Positions 52,009-63,486 of a DNA stretch of 64,000 nt are shown here, piece by piece; within the stretch, counting starts at the first letter, position 1; each line of letters begins with the position of its first letter. Below the pieces are notes generated by a model that worked only from the letters and a program-made list of their open reading frames with translations, did no database searches and was not told where the DNA came from. The DNA lies in the NCBI RefSeq assembly GCF_016342785.1, contig NZ_JAEINH010000011.1, forward strand, positions 1-64,000, written 5' to 3'. Position numbers and translations under genes: made by a program. The stretch is from Sanguibacter suaedae (GTDB lineage: Bacteria > Actinomycetota > Actinomycetes > Actinomycetales > Cellulomonadaceae).

Positions 52009-53031
<1,023 letters not shown>

Positions 53032-53049
53032 TCTCGGTCTGCAGCAGAC

Positions 53050-53085
53050 AGAAGGCCCCGGTGGACTCGTCCACCGGGGCCTTCT
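53050..53085 (+). terminator. Terminator of fba
   Basis: A perfect 16-bp stem (AGAAGGCCCCGGTGGA with TCCACCGGGGCCTTCT) and a CTCG loop; TTCTGCTCG follows. Confidence 0.88.
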
Positions 53086-53134
53086 GCTCGTCCGTGCGGC
53101 CCGTCCCTGCGCGACGCGCGGAGGGCGGACCGGT

Positions 53135-53602
53135 TCAGCTGATCTCGGGCGTGGACGGGACCACCGGGACGGCCCCGGTCTCGAGACCGCTGCGATCGTC
53201 CGCCTCGTCGTCCACGATGTCGAGCATGTCACCGATGCTCGTCACCTCGAGGAGGAACTTCACCGTCGGCGGGGTCCGCAGGATCCGGACGCGCTCCGGG
53301 CTGACCGCCGTGAGGCGCGCGAGGAACGCGACGCCCGTCGAGTCCATGAACGTCACGTGGTGCGCGTCGATCTCGACCGGCAGCCCGGCCTCCTCGACGT
53401 CGCTCGTCGCCTGGTGGAGGTCCGCCACCAGGTCCGCGTCGATCTCACCCGACAGCACGATGCGGGCGCGCGTCGTGCCGACGATGACGTGGACCGAGCC
53501 CGGTTCGCTCGAGTCCAGGTCGGCGGTGATGGTGTCGGAACGGGTGCTGTCACTCGATGACTCGAGAGGCCCCCCGGCTCCTGGAGTGTTAACGTCGCCC
53601 AC
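53135..53602 (-). CDS. STAS-domain anti-sigma factor antagonist, paralogue 1
   Basis: 155 aa. A flexible Ser/Asp/Gly-rich N-terminal part (about 1-40) is followed by a STAS domain. The phosphorylation site is in VTFMDSTGVAFLARL, in the position of the conserved DSSG of SpoIIAA. It should bind an anti-sigma kinase until phosphorylated. The GTG at 53602 is preferred over longer upstream starts because GGGAG stands 6 nt before it. It is divergent from a gene for a SpoIIE-type phosphatase that could reactivate it. Confidence 0.85.
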   Translation of the reverse strand: MGDVNTPGAGGPLESSSDSTRSDTITADLDSSEPGSVHVIVGTTRARIVLSGEIDADLVADLHQATSDVEEAGLPVEIDAHHVTFMDSTGVAFLARLTAVSPERVRILRTPPTVKFLLEVTSIGDMLDIVDDEADDRSGLETGAVPVVPSTPEIS

Positions 53603-53750
53603 GAATGCTCCCTTCGGCAAGAAGACCATTGTGTCGTGGTCGAGGGGCGTTGACCAGTAGCCCGTTGACCTCGTTGAACACTGTCGTCTCATGGTCTGTC
53701 ACCTGAGAGACTAGTGCTTGGGTCGGACAAGGCACGAACTGGAGGACTGG

Positions 53751-56018
53751 GTGGACGTCTCGTCGCACGGCACGGGGGACCGCGCGACCACCGCGGAGGT
53801 GGCACAGGAGGACGGTCTGGGAGCGCTGCGCGACCGCGCGCTGCAGGCCGCCGGTACGGCCACCGTCGTGCTCGACGCGAGCCAGGACGTACCCACCGTC
53901 GTCTGGGTCAACGACGCCTTCGTCCACCTGTTCGGCCACCCGTCCGACGCGCTCGTCGGCGGCACCCTGGCGCGGCTCGCGCCCGCCGGCGGGGGTGTCC
54001 TCGACGGCGGTCGGCTCGCCGCGTCCCTCGCCGACCGCACCCCCGTCGTCTGGACGGCGCGGTCCGTTCGAGCGGACGGCAGCGTCCTGTGGTGCGAGTA
54101 CTCGGCGGCCGTCGTCCCGGGCGGCGAGACCCCGGGAGCGCACTGGGTGATCCTCGTGTCCGACGTCACGCGCCACGTCGAGCAGCGCGAGGAGCAGGAA
54201 CGGTCCATCGCCGTCGAGCGCGCCGCCCGCACCACGCTCGACCTCATCTCCCTCGTGTCGGACCTCCTCACCGACCTCGACTACCCGTACGTGCTGCGCG
54301 AGATCGCCACGCACCTCCAGCGCGGCCTGGTCGGCTGGGCCGGGTTCTTCCTCGACGACGCCGGTCTGCGCCACGCCGAGGGGATCGCCGTGAACCCCGG
54401 GACGGAGCGCACCTCCTACCGGCTCGCTCGTGAGGCGGGCGTCCACGTCGACGCGCTCGGTGACGCCCGCGCACCGGGCGAGAGCACCGGCGTCACCATG
54501 ACCACCGCGTTCATCGACCCGCTGCGCGACCTGCTCGACGGCCATGTGTCGGGACCCCTGAGCTTCGCGCTGCGACCCGACTACCCGGCGGGCTCCGCGG
54601 CCCGCTGGCTGTCCGTCGAGATGCGCACCCGCCTCGGCCTGCCCGACGCCACCGAGACCGACGGCAGCGCCGCGGGGACGGCCCACGACCCGGCGGTGCC
54701 CTCCGTCGTCGTGTCCGCGGTGCCGGGGCGGCGCCGCGTCCTCGGGATCCTCGTGACCCTCCCCACCGGACCCGTCGCCGGCGCCCGCGGCGTCGCGGGC
54801 ACCGACCCCACGACGATGACGCTCCTGCACGTCGTCGCCCGTCGGGTCGGGATGGCCATCGACAACGTGCGGCTCTACGCGCGGGAGCACCAGCTCGCCG
54901 AGACCCTGCAGCGCTCGATGCTCCCCGAGCAGGCGGACATCCCCGGGCTCGACGTGTGGACCTACTACGCACCCACGTCCGAGCACGCCCAGGTGGGCGG
55001 TGACTGGTACGACGTGCTGCACATCGACGAGCAGGTCGCCGGGCTCGTCATCGGTGACGTCGTCGGGCACGACGTCGAGGCGGCCGCCACCATGGGGCAG
55101 CTGCGGTCCGTGGTCCGGTCCTACGCCTTCGAGCTCGCCACGCCCGGACCCGTCCTCACCCGGGTGGACCAGCTCGTCGTCGGGATGCGCGTGCCCCGCT
55201 CCGCGAGCCTCGTGTACGCGACGCTGCGCCGGCCCGCCCCGGACGCGACCACCCCGGCGTGGCGGCTCGAGTACTCGCGCGCGGGCCACCTGCCGCCCCT
55301 GCTCGTCCGCGACGGTGACGTGTCCCAGCTCTCGGGGGCCGGGGGAGCGCTCGTCGGGTACGGGACGGGCGACCGGCAGACCGCGTCCGTCGAGCTCCTC
55401 CCCGGCGACGCCCTCGTCCTCTACACGGACGGCCTCATCGAACGCCGGGACCGGTCGTTGCGCGCCGGGCTCGCGGCGCTCGTCACCGCAGCGGAGCGCG
55501 TCACCGCGACCGACGCCGCAGGCATCGGTGAGGAGCTCCTCGCCCGGCTGGCCGACGCCCCCGAGGACGACGTCGCCGTCGTCGTCGTGCGTGTCCCCGA
55601 CCCCGGGACCGACGGCACCACGGCCGTCATGAGCCCTCGGTCGCGTCGCTGGCTGCTGCCGAGCGAACCGGCGTCCATCGGCCGGGCACGCCACGCCGTG
55701 GTCCGCACCTGCCGCACGTGGGAGCTCCCGGACGTGGCCAACGCGGAGCTCGTCGTGTCCGAGCTCGTCGCCAACGGTGTCCTCCACGGGTGGGGGCACA
55801 TCGCGCTGCGCCTCTTCGACACCGGCGACGGCCTGCGCATCGAGGTCGAGGACTCCAACCCGTCACCGCCCGTGACGACCGACGGGCACGCGAACCGCCT
55901 CGGCGGGTACGGCATGCAGATCGTCGAGCGGCTCGCCGACTGGGGCTGGCGCCCCAGCGGCACGGGAAAGCTCGTGTGGGCCAAGATCCGGACGTCGGGG
56001 ACGCTCCGCAGGTCCTAG
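53751..56018 (+). CDS. PAS/GAF SpoIIE-type phosphatase with C-terminal kinase-like ATPase domain
   Basis: 755 aa signalling protein. Domains in order: PAS (about 45-140), GAF-like (about 165-385), SpoIIE/PP2C phosphatase (about 400-605) and HATPase_c of the anti-sigma kinase type (about 630-740). Metal-binding Asp motifs of the phosphatase are VGGDWYDV, LVIGDVVGHD, LYTDGLIE and EDDVAVVVVR. The ATPase has VVSELVANGVLHG (N box) and GGYGMQIVERL. It may both phosphorylate and dephosphorylate STAS proteins, and STAS genes flank it on both sides. The GTG at 53751 is chosen because GGAGG precedes it; a TTG 33 nt upstream is an alternative. Confidence 0.92.
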   Translation: MDVSSHGTGDRATTAEVAQEDGLGALRDRALQAAGTATVVLDASQDVPTVVWVNDAFVHLFGHPSDALVGGTLARLAPAGGGVLDGGRLAASLADRTPVVWTARSVRADGSVLWCEYSAAVVPGGETPGAHWVILVSDVTRHVEQREEQERSIAVERAARTTLDLISLVSDLLTDLDYPYVLREIATHLQRGLVGWAGFFLDDAGLRHAEGIAVNPGTERTSYRLAREAGVHVDALGDARAPGESTGVTMTTAFIDPLRDLLDGHVSGPLSFALRPDYPAGSAARWLSVEMRTRLGLPDATETDGSAAGTAHDPAVPSVVVSAVPGRRRVLGILVTLPTGPVAGARGVAGTDPTTMTLLHVVARRVGMAIDNVRLYAREHQLAETLQRSMLPEQADIPGLDVWTYYAPTSEHAQVGGDWYDVLHIDEQVAGLVIGDVVGHDVEAAATMGQLRSVVRSYAFELATPGPVLTRVDQLVVGMRVPRSASLVYATLRRPAPDATTPAWRLEYSRAGHLPPLLVRDGDVSQLSGAGGALVGYGTGDRQTASVELLPGDALVLYTDGLIERRDRSLRAGLAALVTAAERVTATDAAGIGEELLARLADAPEDDVAVVVVRVPDPGTDGTTAVMSPRSRRWLLPSEPASIGRARHAVVRTCRTWELPDVANAELVVSELVANGVLHGWGHIALRLFDTGDGLRIEVEDSNPSPPVTTDGHANRLGGYGMQIVERLADWGWRPSGTGKLVWAKIRTSGTLRRS

Positions 56019-56038
56019 CCAGCGGGAGGGGAAGCCTG

Positions 56039-56410
56039 TCAGGCCTCGGGTGTGCCCTCGCCGACGAGCGGCACACCGCCGGCCGGTGTCGCCGGGTCGC
56101 ACGCGTGGTCCGCGTCGATGCGGAACAGCTCGAGCGCCCCGCAGACCTCGAGGACGAACAGGTCGCGGTCGTCGCACCCGCGCAGCACCGTGGCGCCCCC
56201 GCGCTTGCGACCGGAGTCGGCGAGGGAGATGAGGAACGCCGCGCCGGTGGAGTCCATGAACGTCACCCGGCACATGTCGATGACGAGGAGCTGTCGGCGG
56301 AGTCCGACCACCCGGGCCGCGATCTCGGGGAACTGGTCACGCTCCGCGAGGTCGAGATCTCCGGCGATCACGAGCGTGGTGGTCGCAGGTGATGTCGCGA
56401 TCTCGATCAT
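56039..56410 (-). CDS. STAS-domain protein, paralogue 2
   Basis: 123 aa, almost a bare STAS domain. The phosphoacceptor segment is MCRVTFMDSTGAAFLISLAD, close to that of paralogue 1 (VTFMDSTGVAFLARL). The C-terminal tail is acidic. The ATG at 56410 is preceded 7 nt upstream by the -10 box TAGAGT, so the mRNA is leaderless. It is convergent with the phosphatase gene, 20 nt apart, and forms with it and paralogue 1 a partner-switching cluster. No sigma factor gene is adjacent. Confidence 0.87.
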   Translation of the reverse strand: MIEIATSPATTTLVIAGDLDLAERDQFPEIAARVVGLRRQLLVIDMCRVTFMDSTGAAFLISLADSGRKRGGATVLRGCDDRDLFVLEVCGALELFRIDADHACDPATPAGGVPLVGEGTPEA

Positions 56411-56417
56411 GCTGTCG

Positions 56418-56423
56418 ACTCTA
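56418..56423 (-). promoter_or_regulatory. -10 box, leaderless promoter of STAS paralogue 2
   Basis: TAGAGT on the minus strand lies 7 nt before the ATG at 56410. Confidence 0.55.
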
Positions 56424-56510
56424 ACCACGGCACATGGGCCCTGCACGCCGGTCCCCGGCGTGCTCGCCTTTCGTTGTACGACCGTGACGGCACGGGTGGA
56501 CAATGGCCGC

Positions 56511-56963
56511 ATGAGCCACGTCCCGCACCCCGCGCCCCGCCCGTCCGCGAACCTCCTGCCCGGCCCGGCACCCGCGATGCTCGCCGAGGACCACCCCGAC
56601 ATGACGGCCCGCAGCGAGGTCGCCGGCGGCCGCGCCGTCGCGGACGTCGCCCGCGACCACCCCGCGTCGTCGTACGCGTGGGCCGTGCTCGCCGAGGACG
56701 CGCTCGACCGCGGCGACGACGTCACCGCCTACGCGTTCGCCCGCACCGGGTACCACCGCGGGCTCGACTTCCTGCGTCGGGCCGGCTGGCGCGGCCAGGG
56801 CCCCGTTCCCGCCGAGCACGTCCCCAACCAGGGGTTCCTGCGGGCCCTGCTCGCGCTCGCCGAGGCGGCGGAGCTCATCGGGGAGGTCGAGGAGGCCGAG
56901 CGGTGCGTCGCGTTCCTCGTGGACTCCGGCACGTCGGCCGACGAGGTCCGGGCGCTGCGCTGA
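56511..56963 (+). CDS. DUF3151 protein
   Basis: 150 aa, soluble, helical. The sequence PASSYAWAVLAEDAL...FARTGYHRGLDFLRRAGWRG and NQGFLRALLALAEAAELIGE match the actinobacterial DUF3151 family, whose function is unknown. It is conserved next to purA or fba in many actinobacterial genomes, as here. The ATG has GACAAT 6 nt upstream as a possible leaderless -10 box, without a ribosome binding site. Confidence 0.85.
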   Translation: MSHVPHPAPRPSANLLPGPAPAMLAEDHPDMTARSEVAGGRAVADVARDHPASSYAWAVLAEDALDRGDDVTAYAFARTGYHRGLDFLRRAGWRGQGPVPAEHVPNQGFLRALLALAEAAELIGEVEEAERCVAFLVDSGTSADEVRALR

Positions 56964-56977
56964 ACGCAAAGTAACGG

Positions 56978-58372
<1,395 letters not shown>

Positions 58373-58385
58373 GCGACTGCGTCGT

Positions 58386-58391
58386 TAGACT
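58386..58391 (+). promoter_or_regulatory. -10 box, leaderless promoter of purD
   Basis: TAGACT lies 7 nt before the GTG start at 58399, in the 26-nt gap after purA. purD can therefore be transcribed apart from purA. Confidence 0.55.
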
Positions 58392-58398
58392 CACGCCC

Positions 58399-59703
58399 GT
58401 GAAGATCCTCGTCGTCGGTTCCGGTGCCCGCGAGCACGCCATCGTCCACTCCCTGGCGCACGAAGCGCCGGGGAACGGTCCGCACGAGCTCCACGCGGCG
58501 CCCGGCAACCCGGGCATCGGGGAGCTCGCGCGGCTGCACCCCGTCGATGCGCTCGACGGCGCGGCCGTCGCGGCGCTCGCCCTCGAGGTCGGCGCGGAGC
58601 TCGTGGTCGTGGGACCGGAGGCGCCGCTCGTCGCGGGCGTCGCGAACGCGGTGCGGGCGCACGGCATCCCCGTGTTCGGACCGAGCGCCGACGCCGCCCG
58701 TCTCGAGGGCTCCAAGGCGTTCGCCAAGGACGTCATGGCCACGGCGGGCGTGCCGACGGCCATGGCGCACGTGTGCTCGACCACCGACCAGGTGGGCGAC
58801 GCCCTCGACGCGTTCGGCCCGCCGTACGTCGTCAAGGACGACGGGCTCGCCGCCGGGAAGGGCGTGGTCGTCACGGACGTGCGCCTGGACGCGATGCGCC
58901 ACGCCCAGGAGTGCTTCGCGAACCCCGACCGCGGCGGGGACCCACGGGTGGTGATCGAGGAGTACCTCGACGGCCCCGAGGTGTCGTTGTTCTGCATCAG
59001 CGACGGGGAGACGGTGGTGCCGCTCGCCCCCGCGCAGGACTTCAAGCGGGCGTTCGACGGGGACGCAGGCCCCAACACGGGGGGCATGGGTGCGTACAGC
59101 CCTCTGCCGTGGGCGCCCGAGGGCCTGGTCGACGAGGTCGTGGAGCGGGTGGCGCAGCCGACGATCGACGAGATGCGTGCCCGCGGCATCCCCTTCGTGG
59201 GGGTCCTGTACGTGGGCCTCGCGCTGACGAGCCGCGGCACGCGCGTCGTCGAGTTCAACGCGCGGTTCGGCGACCCGGAGACCCAGGTGGTGCTGTCGCG
59301 TCTCGCGTCGCCGCTCTCCGTGCTCCTCCTCGCGGCCGCCACCGGGCGCCTCGCCGACCTCCCGCCCCTGCGGTGGCGCGACGAGGCCGCGGTGACCGTC
59401 GTCGTCGCGTCCGGCGGCTACCCGGCGTCCCCGCAGACCGGCGGCCCGGTCACCGGCGTCCGCGACGCCGAGGACCTGCCGGGCGTGCACGTCCTCCACG
59501 CAGGGACGGCGTCCGACGGCGAGGGCGGCCTCGTGAGCGCGGGCGGCCGCGTCCTGTCCGTGGTGGGCGTGGGCGCGGACCTGCGCGAGGCGCGGCGGGT
59601 CGCGTACTCCGGGGTGGACCGCGTCGTCCTGCCCGGCGGGCACCACCGCACCGACATCGCGGAGAAGGCCGCCGCCGGCGGCACCGTCGGTGGTGCGCTG
59701 TGA
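58399..59703 (+). CDS. purD: Phosphoribosylamine-glycine ligase
   Basis: 434 aa, ATP-grasp ligase that joins glycine to phosphoribosylamine (second step of purine synthesis). Motifs seen are ILVVGSGAREHAI, AAPGNPGI, VVGPEAPLVAGV, VKDDGLAAGKGVVV, PNTGGMGAYSPLP and VVEFNARFGDPETQ. The GTG start is set by the leaderless promoter. The stop overlaps the purC GTG as GTGA, so both are made together. Confidence 0.96.
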   Translation: MKILVVGSGAREHAIVHSLAHEAPGNGPHELHAAPGNPGIGELARLHPVDALDGAAVAALALEVGAELVVVGPEAPLVAGVANAVRAHGIPVFGPSADAARLEGSKAFAKDVMATAGVPTAMAHVCSTTDQVGDALDAFGPPYVVKDDGLAAGKGVVVTDVRLDAMRHAQECFANPDRGGDPRVVIEEYLDGPEVSLFCISDGETVVPLAPAQDFKRAFDGDAGPNTGGMGAYSPLPWAPEGLVDEVVERVAQPTIDEMRARGIPFVGVLYVGLALTSRGTRVVEFNARFGDPETQVVLSRLASPLSVLLLAAATGRLADLPPLRWRDEAAVTVVVASGGYPASPQTGGPVTGVRDAEDLPGVHVLHAGTASDGEGGLVSAGGRVLSVVGVGADLREARRVAYSGVDRVVLPGGHHRTDIAEKAAAGGTVGGAL

Positions 59704-60671
59704 CGAGCACCGGGGTGGGCGCCGGGGGGCAGGGCCTGGACGCCGACGTCCTCGACCTGCCCGGCTGGACGCACGTGTACTCCGGGAAGGTCCGAGACCT
59801 CTACGAGCCCGACCTCGCGCAGCACGGCGGCGCGCACCCCCTGGGTGACGTGGTCCTCGTCGTGGCGTCCGACCGGGTGAGCGCCTACGACCACGTGCTC
59901 AGCCCCGGCATCCCCGACAAGGGGACGGTCCTCACCCAGCTGAGCCTGTGGTGGTTCGAGCAGCTCGCCGACCTCGTCGACAACCACGTGGTCAGCACCG
60001 CCGTGTCCGCCGCGCCGGCCGACGGGCTCGTGCCCGCCGCCGTCGCCGGGCGCGCCATGGTGTGCCGTCGCCTGGAGATGTTCCCCGTGGAGTGCGTGGC
60101 CCGCGGCTACCTCACGGGGTCCGGGCTCGTCGAGTACCGGGAGTCGCGGTCGGTGTGCGGCGTGCCGCTGCCCGACGGGCTCGTCGACGGTTCCCGTCTC
60201 CCGGAACCGATCTTCACGCCGGCCACCAAGGCGGAGGTGGGGGAGCACGACGAGAACGTGAGCCTCGACGTGGTCGCCGAGCGGATCGGCCGCGCCGACG
60301 CGGAGCGTCTGCGCGACCTCACCCTCGCGGTGTACGCCCGCGCCGAGGCCGTCGCCCGGGAGCGTGGCGTGATCCTCGCGGACACCAAGCTCGAGTTCGG
60401 CACCGACCCGGTGACCGGTGCGCTCGTTCTCGGCGACGAGGTCCTCACCCCGGACTCGTCCCGGTTCTGGCCGGTCGACGACTGGGAGCCGGGTCGCGCG
60501 CAGCCGAGCTTCGACAAGCAGCCCATCCGGGACTGGCTCGTGTCGGACGCCGCGGGGTGGGACCGCACCGGGGACACGCCGCCGCCCGAGCTCACCCCGG
60601 AGGTCGTGGAAGCCACGCGACTGCGGTACCTCGACGCCTACCGGCGGATCACCGGGTCCGACCTGGCCTGA
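59700..60671 (+). CDS. purC: SAICAR synthetase
   Basis: 323 aa; joins aspartate to CAIR in purine synthesis. Motifs include YSGKVRDLYE, VVASDRVSAYDHVL, FPVECVARGYLTGSG, DENVSLDVVAERIG, LADTKLEFG and DEVLTPDSSRFW. The length fits the longer, actinobacterial form. The GTG overlaps the purD stop by 4 bp. A short GC-rich hairpin (GGGCCGG ... CGGCCC) follows the stop at about 60677. Confidence 0.96.
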   Translation: MTSTGVGAGGQGLDADVLDLPGWTHVYSGKVRDLYEPDLAQHGGAHPLGDVVLVVASDRVSAYDHVLSPGIPDKGTVLTQLSLWWFEQLADLVDNHVVSTAVSAAPADGLVPAAVAGRAMVCRRLEMFPVECVARGYLTGSGLVEYRESRSVCGVPLPDGLVDGSRLPEPIFTPATKAEVGEHDENVSLDVVAERIGRADAERLRDLTLAVYARAEAVARERGVILADTKLEFGTDPVTGALVLGDEVLTPDSSRFWPVDDWEPGRAQPSFDKQPIRDWLVSDAAGWDRTGDTPPPELTPEVVEATRLRYLDAYRRITGSDLA

Positions 60672-60700
60672 GCTCCGGGCCGGTCCGCCCGGCCCGCCGC

Positions 60701-61309
60701 TCAGCGCGGGGTGAGGAACGCGAGCTGTGCGGTCTTCTGCGGCATCTCGATCACGGGTCCGAGCTCGAACCCGGAGCGCACCATCCGTGCCACGGCACGG
60801 TCGTTGCGCACGTCGGGCTCGACGACGATCCGTCGCGCGCCCGGCTGCCCGAGGACGAACTCACCCATGGCGCCGACGAGCATCCCGCTGTACCCGGGGA
60901 GCCGTGCGTCGCCGCGCCCGACGAGGAGGTGGACGCCCACGTCGCCGGCCTGCACCGGGTAGCGCTCGCCGACGGGGTCGTGCGCCGGGTCGTACGTCTG
61001 GAGCAGCGCGACGGGTGTGTCCTCGACGCGGACGAGGAACGCGTGGTGGGTGTCGAGGGAGTCGACGAACGCGTAGAGCTCGCGCAGGTCCTCGCGGCCG
61101 AGATCTCCGAGGCCCCAGAACTCGGTGCCGGGCGCGGTGACCCACGCGTGGACGGTGTCGAGGTCGGCGTCGGGGTCGAGCACCGTCACGGTGACCCGCC
61201 CGAGGCGGGGGTGCTGCCCGGTGTGGACGGTGGTGCCGCGGGGGCCGTGCGCGAGGCGCACCCCGTCGGTTCCGGTTCCGGTGCCGGCGGTGGGCGTGGG
61301 GGCGGTCAT
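60701..61309 (-). CDS. Siderophore-type N-acetyltransferase (AlcB/RhbD-like)
   Basis: 202 aa GNAT protein. The sequence WGLGDLGREDLRELYAFVDS, then HHAFLVRVEDTPVALLQTYDP, then GDVGVHLLVG and MVRSGFELGPVIEMPQKTAQLAFL matches the AlcB-type family that acylates N-hydroxylated amines in hydroxamate siderophores. It overlaps the penicillin acylase gene by 4 bp (ATGA) and lies downstream of an IucA/IucC gene. In desferrioxamine clusters, similar genes act on N-hydroxycadaverine or, as DesH-type, on accessory acyl groups. The specific acyl donor is not predictable. Confidence 0.87.
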   Translation of the reverse strand: MTAPTPTAGTGTGTDGVRLAHGPRGTTVHTGQHPRLGRVTVTVLDPDADLDTVHAWVTAPGTEFWGLGDLGREDLRELYAFVDSLDTHHAFLVRVEDTPVALLQTYDPAHDPVGERYPVQAGDVGVHLLVGRGDARLPGYSGMLVGAMGEFVLGQPGARRIVVEPDVRNDRAVARMVRSGFELGPVIEMPQKTAQLAFLTPR

Positions 61310-63486
61310 GGGAGGTCCTCTCGGGCGAGTTGGTCCCAGTCGTCGACGACGGGGAGGGTGCCGGCGCGCGCCCACAGCGGGTGCTGGTCGGCGAAATGGG
61401 GGTGGTCGGGGTCGCCGTGCGTGCCGAAGGGGACGGCCCACCGGCTGGCGGAGCGGTCGGCGAGGTCCCACACCCAGCGGGCGACAGGTCCGCGCCAGGA
61501 GCGGTCGGTGAGGCCGGGGGTGCTCGTGGTGGCGCACACGCAGTCGGTGTCGCCGCCGAGGGGGACGGCTGGGACGGGGGGCGGTGTGCAGCCGTCGACG
61601 TCGGCGAGGACGTGGACGGGGAGCACGGTGTGGGCGTCGCCCCACGTCCCGGTCTCGCGGTGGGCGACGTCGTCGAGCGCCGCACGGAGCTCGGTGGCCA
61701 CGTCGAGGAGCGGCAGGTCGCCGCTGTGCCCGCTGTCGTCGGTGCTCCCGTCGGGGGCGACGTCGCCGCGTCGCGAGGCGAGGAGCTCGGGCAGGGCGTC
61801 GCCGACGCGGGCGACGACGGAGAACCACGGCGCGAGGACGTCACCGGCGCCGTGGGGCCGGTGGAGCGGGGCGAGCGCGGGGTGCGCCGCGACGCGGGTG
61901 ACGAGCGCCGTGCGGAGCGCGGCGTAGGCGCCGGCCGCGGAGCTCCCGGCGTCCATGCGCCCGTCCCAGCCGAGGAGGAGCTCGCGGAGGTCCTTCGCGG
62001 GGACGCACAGGTCGTCGAGCGCGGCGAGGCGCCCGAGGAGCACGTTGGTCCCCGCGAGGTGCGTGTCACCGTGGACTGCTCCCATGTCCGCGGCCGTCGC
62101 GTGCTGCTGCTCCGCGAGGAGCTCGCGGACGCGTCGTGCCCGGTGCGGCGGGGCGTACGTGCACCCGAGGTCGCGGTCGGGGTCGGCGGGGCGCTCGTTG
62201 GCGTCGACCACGAGGTCCACGACCTCCCACGCGGGCGGCATGGTGCGCCACGGCGCGGGCCGCGCGTCGGGCGACCACGCGTCGAGGGGGCGTACGCGCT
62301 GCGCGGGTGCGCGCTCGGGGCACCGGCCGGCGACGACGCTCACGACGCGCCCGCGGGTGTCGGCGGCGACCACCCGGTTGACGGGGTCCACCCAGCCGTC
62401 GAGCGCGGCGACCACGTCGTCGGTGGTGCGGGCCCGCAGGAGGGGCAGGAGGGCCCCGATCCCCGCGTCGGCGTCGACCCGGACGGGCGTGCGGAGGCTG
62501 AACGCCGAGCTGCCGAGGGTTCCCCGCGCGTCAGCCGACCGGGTCGACCCAGCCGGGTCGGTCGCGCCGCCGACGACCACGGGACCGCGGACGGTCTCGA
62601 GGACCTCTATGGTCACGGGCTCACCGCCGCGCACGAGGGCGGTCTCCTCGGACCGGTGGACGGGTTCCCAGCCGTCGGGCCCCCTGGCTTCGACGTGCTC
62701 GCCGTCGCGGCGCAGGTCCTCGCGGTGGACGTCGGCTTGGTGGGCGAGGGCGTTGGTCACGCCCCACGCGACACCCCCGGTGTGCCCGAAGTGCGCGATG
62801 CCGGGGACACCGGGGAACGCGAGACCGACGACGTCGAAGTCCGGGCAGGCGAGGTGCACCTGCTGGTACACGCCGGGCAGCTCGAGGACGCGGTGCGGGT
62901 CGCCGGCCAGGAGGGGCAGGCCGCTCGCGGTGCGCGACCCGTGCAGGCCCCACGCGTTGCTGCCCGAGGCGGGGACCCTCTCGCCTCCCATGAACAGCCC
63001 GACGGCGCCGGGCCCGAGGGTCCGGGCGACGTGCTCGGCCCACAGCAGGTGCGGGAAGGTGGAGAACAGGGCGTGCGCGACGAGGAGCACGCCGACGGGC
63101 GCCCACGCGGGCCACGGCTCGTGCGGGGTGGTGTCCCCGAACCGGGCGTCGAGCGCCCGGACCTCGGCGGGGCGCGGCGACCCGGCCAGCCCGGCGTTCA
63201 CTCCACGCACGTACGCGTCGACCCACGCGCGGTCGCCGGCAGCCAGACCCTCGTAGACCGCGCGGGCGGTGTCGGGCAGCCGGGAGCGTCGGGCGAACCG
63301 GTCCCACGCGAGGCCGCCCGCACCGATCCGCTCCGCGAGCCGCCCCTCGGCGCGCCACCGGTCCACCTCGATCTGCCACCCGCGGTCCAGGGCGGTGACG
63401 CGCCCCTGGGCCTCGGCGAGCTCGAGGTGGTCGGACGCCCGCAGGTGCGGGACGCCCCACGCGTCGCGGAAGAGCTCGGCGCTCAC
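61306..63486 (-). CDS. Penicillin acylase-family Ntn hydrolase
   Basis: 726 aa. The N-terminal segment (1-175) is the alpha chain; the processing point is before Ser176 in ASGSNAWGL, which would be the N-terminal nucleophile of the beta chain. The rest (GSRTASGLPLLAGDPH, HFGHTGGVAWGVTNA, AVHGDTHLAGTN) fits the family. It has no signal peptide, unlike periplasmic penicillin acylases, so it should be cytoplasmic. Similar genes (desG) occur in some desferrioxamine clusters, where acyl groups are exchanged. GTG at 63486 overlaps the upstream synthetase stop (GTGA). Confidence 0.88.
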   Translation of the reverse strand: MSAELFRDAWGVPHLRASDHLELAEAQGRVTALDRGWQIEVDRWRAEGRLAERIGAGGLAWDRFARRSRLPDTARAVYEGLAAGDRAWVDAYVRGVNAGLAGSPRPAEVRALDARFGDTTPHEPWPAWAPVGVLLVAHALFSTFPHLLWAEHVARTLGPGAVGLFMGGERVPASGSNAWGLHGSRTASGLPLLAGDPHRVLELPGVYQQVHLACPDFDVVGLAFPGVPGIAHFGHTGGVAWGVTNALAHQADVHREDLRRDGEHVEARGPDGWEPVHRSEETALVRGGEPVTIEVLETVRGPVVVGGATDPAGSTRSADARGTLGSSAFSLRTPVRVDADAGIGALLPLLRARTTDDVVAALDGWVDPVNRVVAADTRGRVVSVVAGRCPERAPAQRVRPLDAWSPDARPAPWRTMPPAWEVVDLVVDANERPADPDRDLGCTYAPPHRARRVRELLAEQQHATAADMGAVHGDTHLAGTNVLLGRLAALDDLCVPAKDLRELLLGWDGRMDAGSSAAGAYAALRTALVTRVAAHPALAPLHRPHGAGDVLAPWFSVVARVGDALPELLASRRGDVAPDGSTDDSGHSGDLPLLDVATELRAALDDVAHRETGTWGDAHTVLPVHVLADVDGCTPPPVPAVPLGGDTDCVCATTSTPGLTDRSWRGPVARWVWDLADRSASRWAVPFGTHGDPDHPHFADQHPLWARAGTLPVVDDWDQLAREDLP

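Noticed and set aside
53603-53692. Longer start of STAS paralogue 1 at 53692
   Set aside because: It lacks a ribosome binding site, would begin in the shared promoter region and adds a Cys/Arg-rich non-domain stretch; GTG at 53602 has GGGAG at good spacing.
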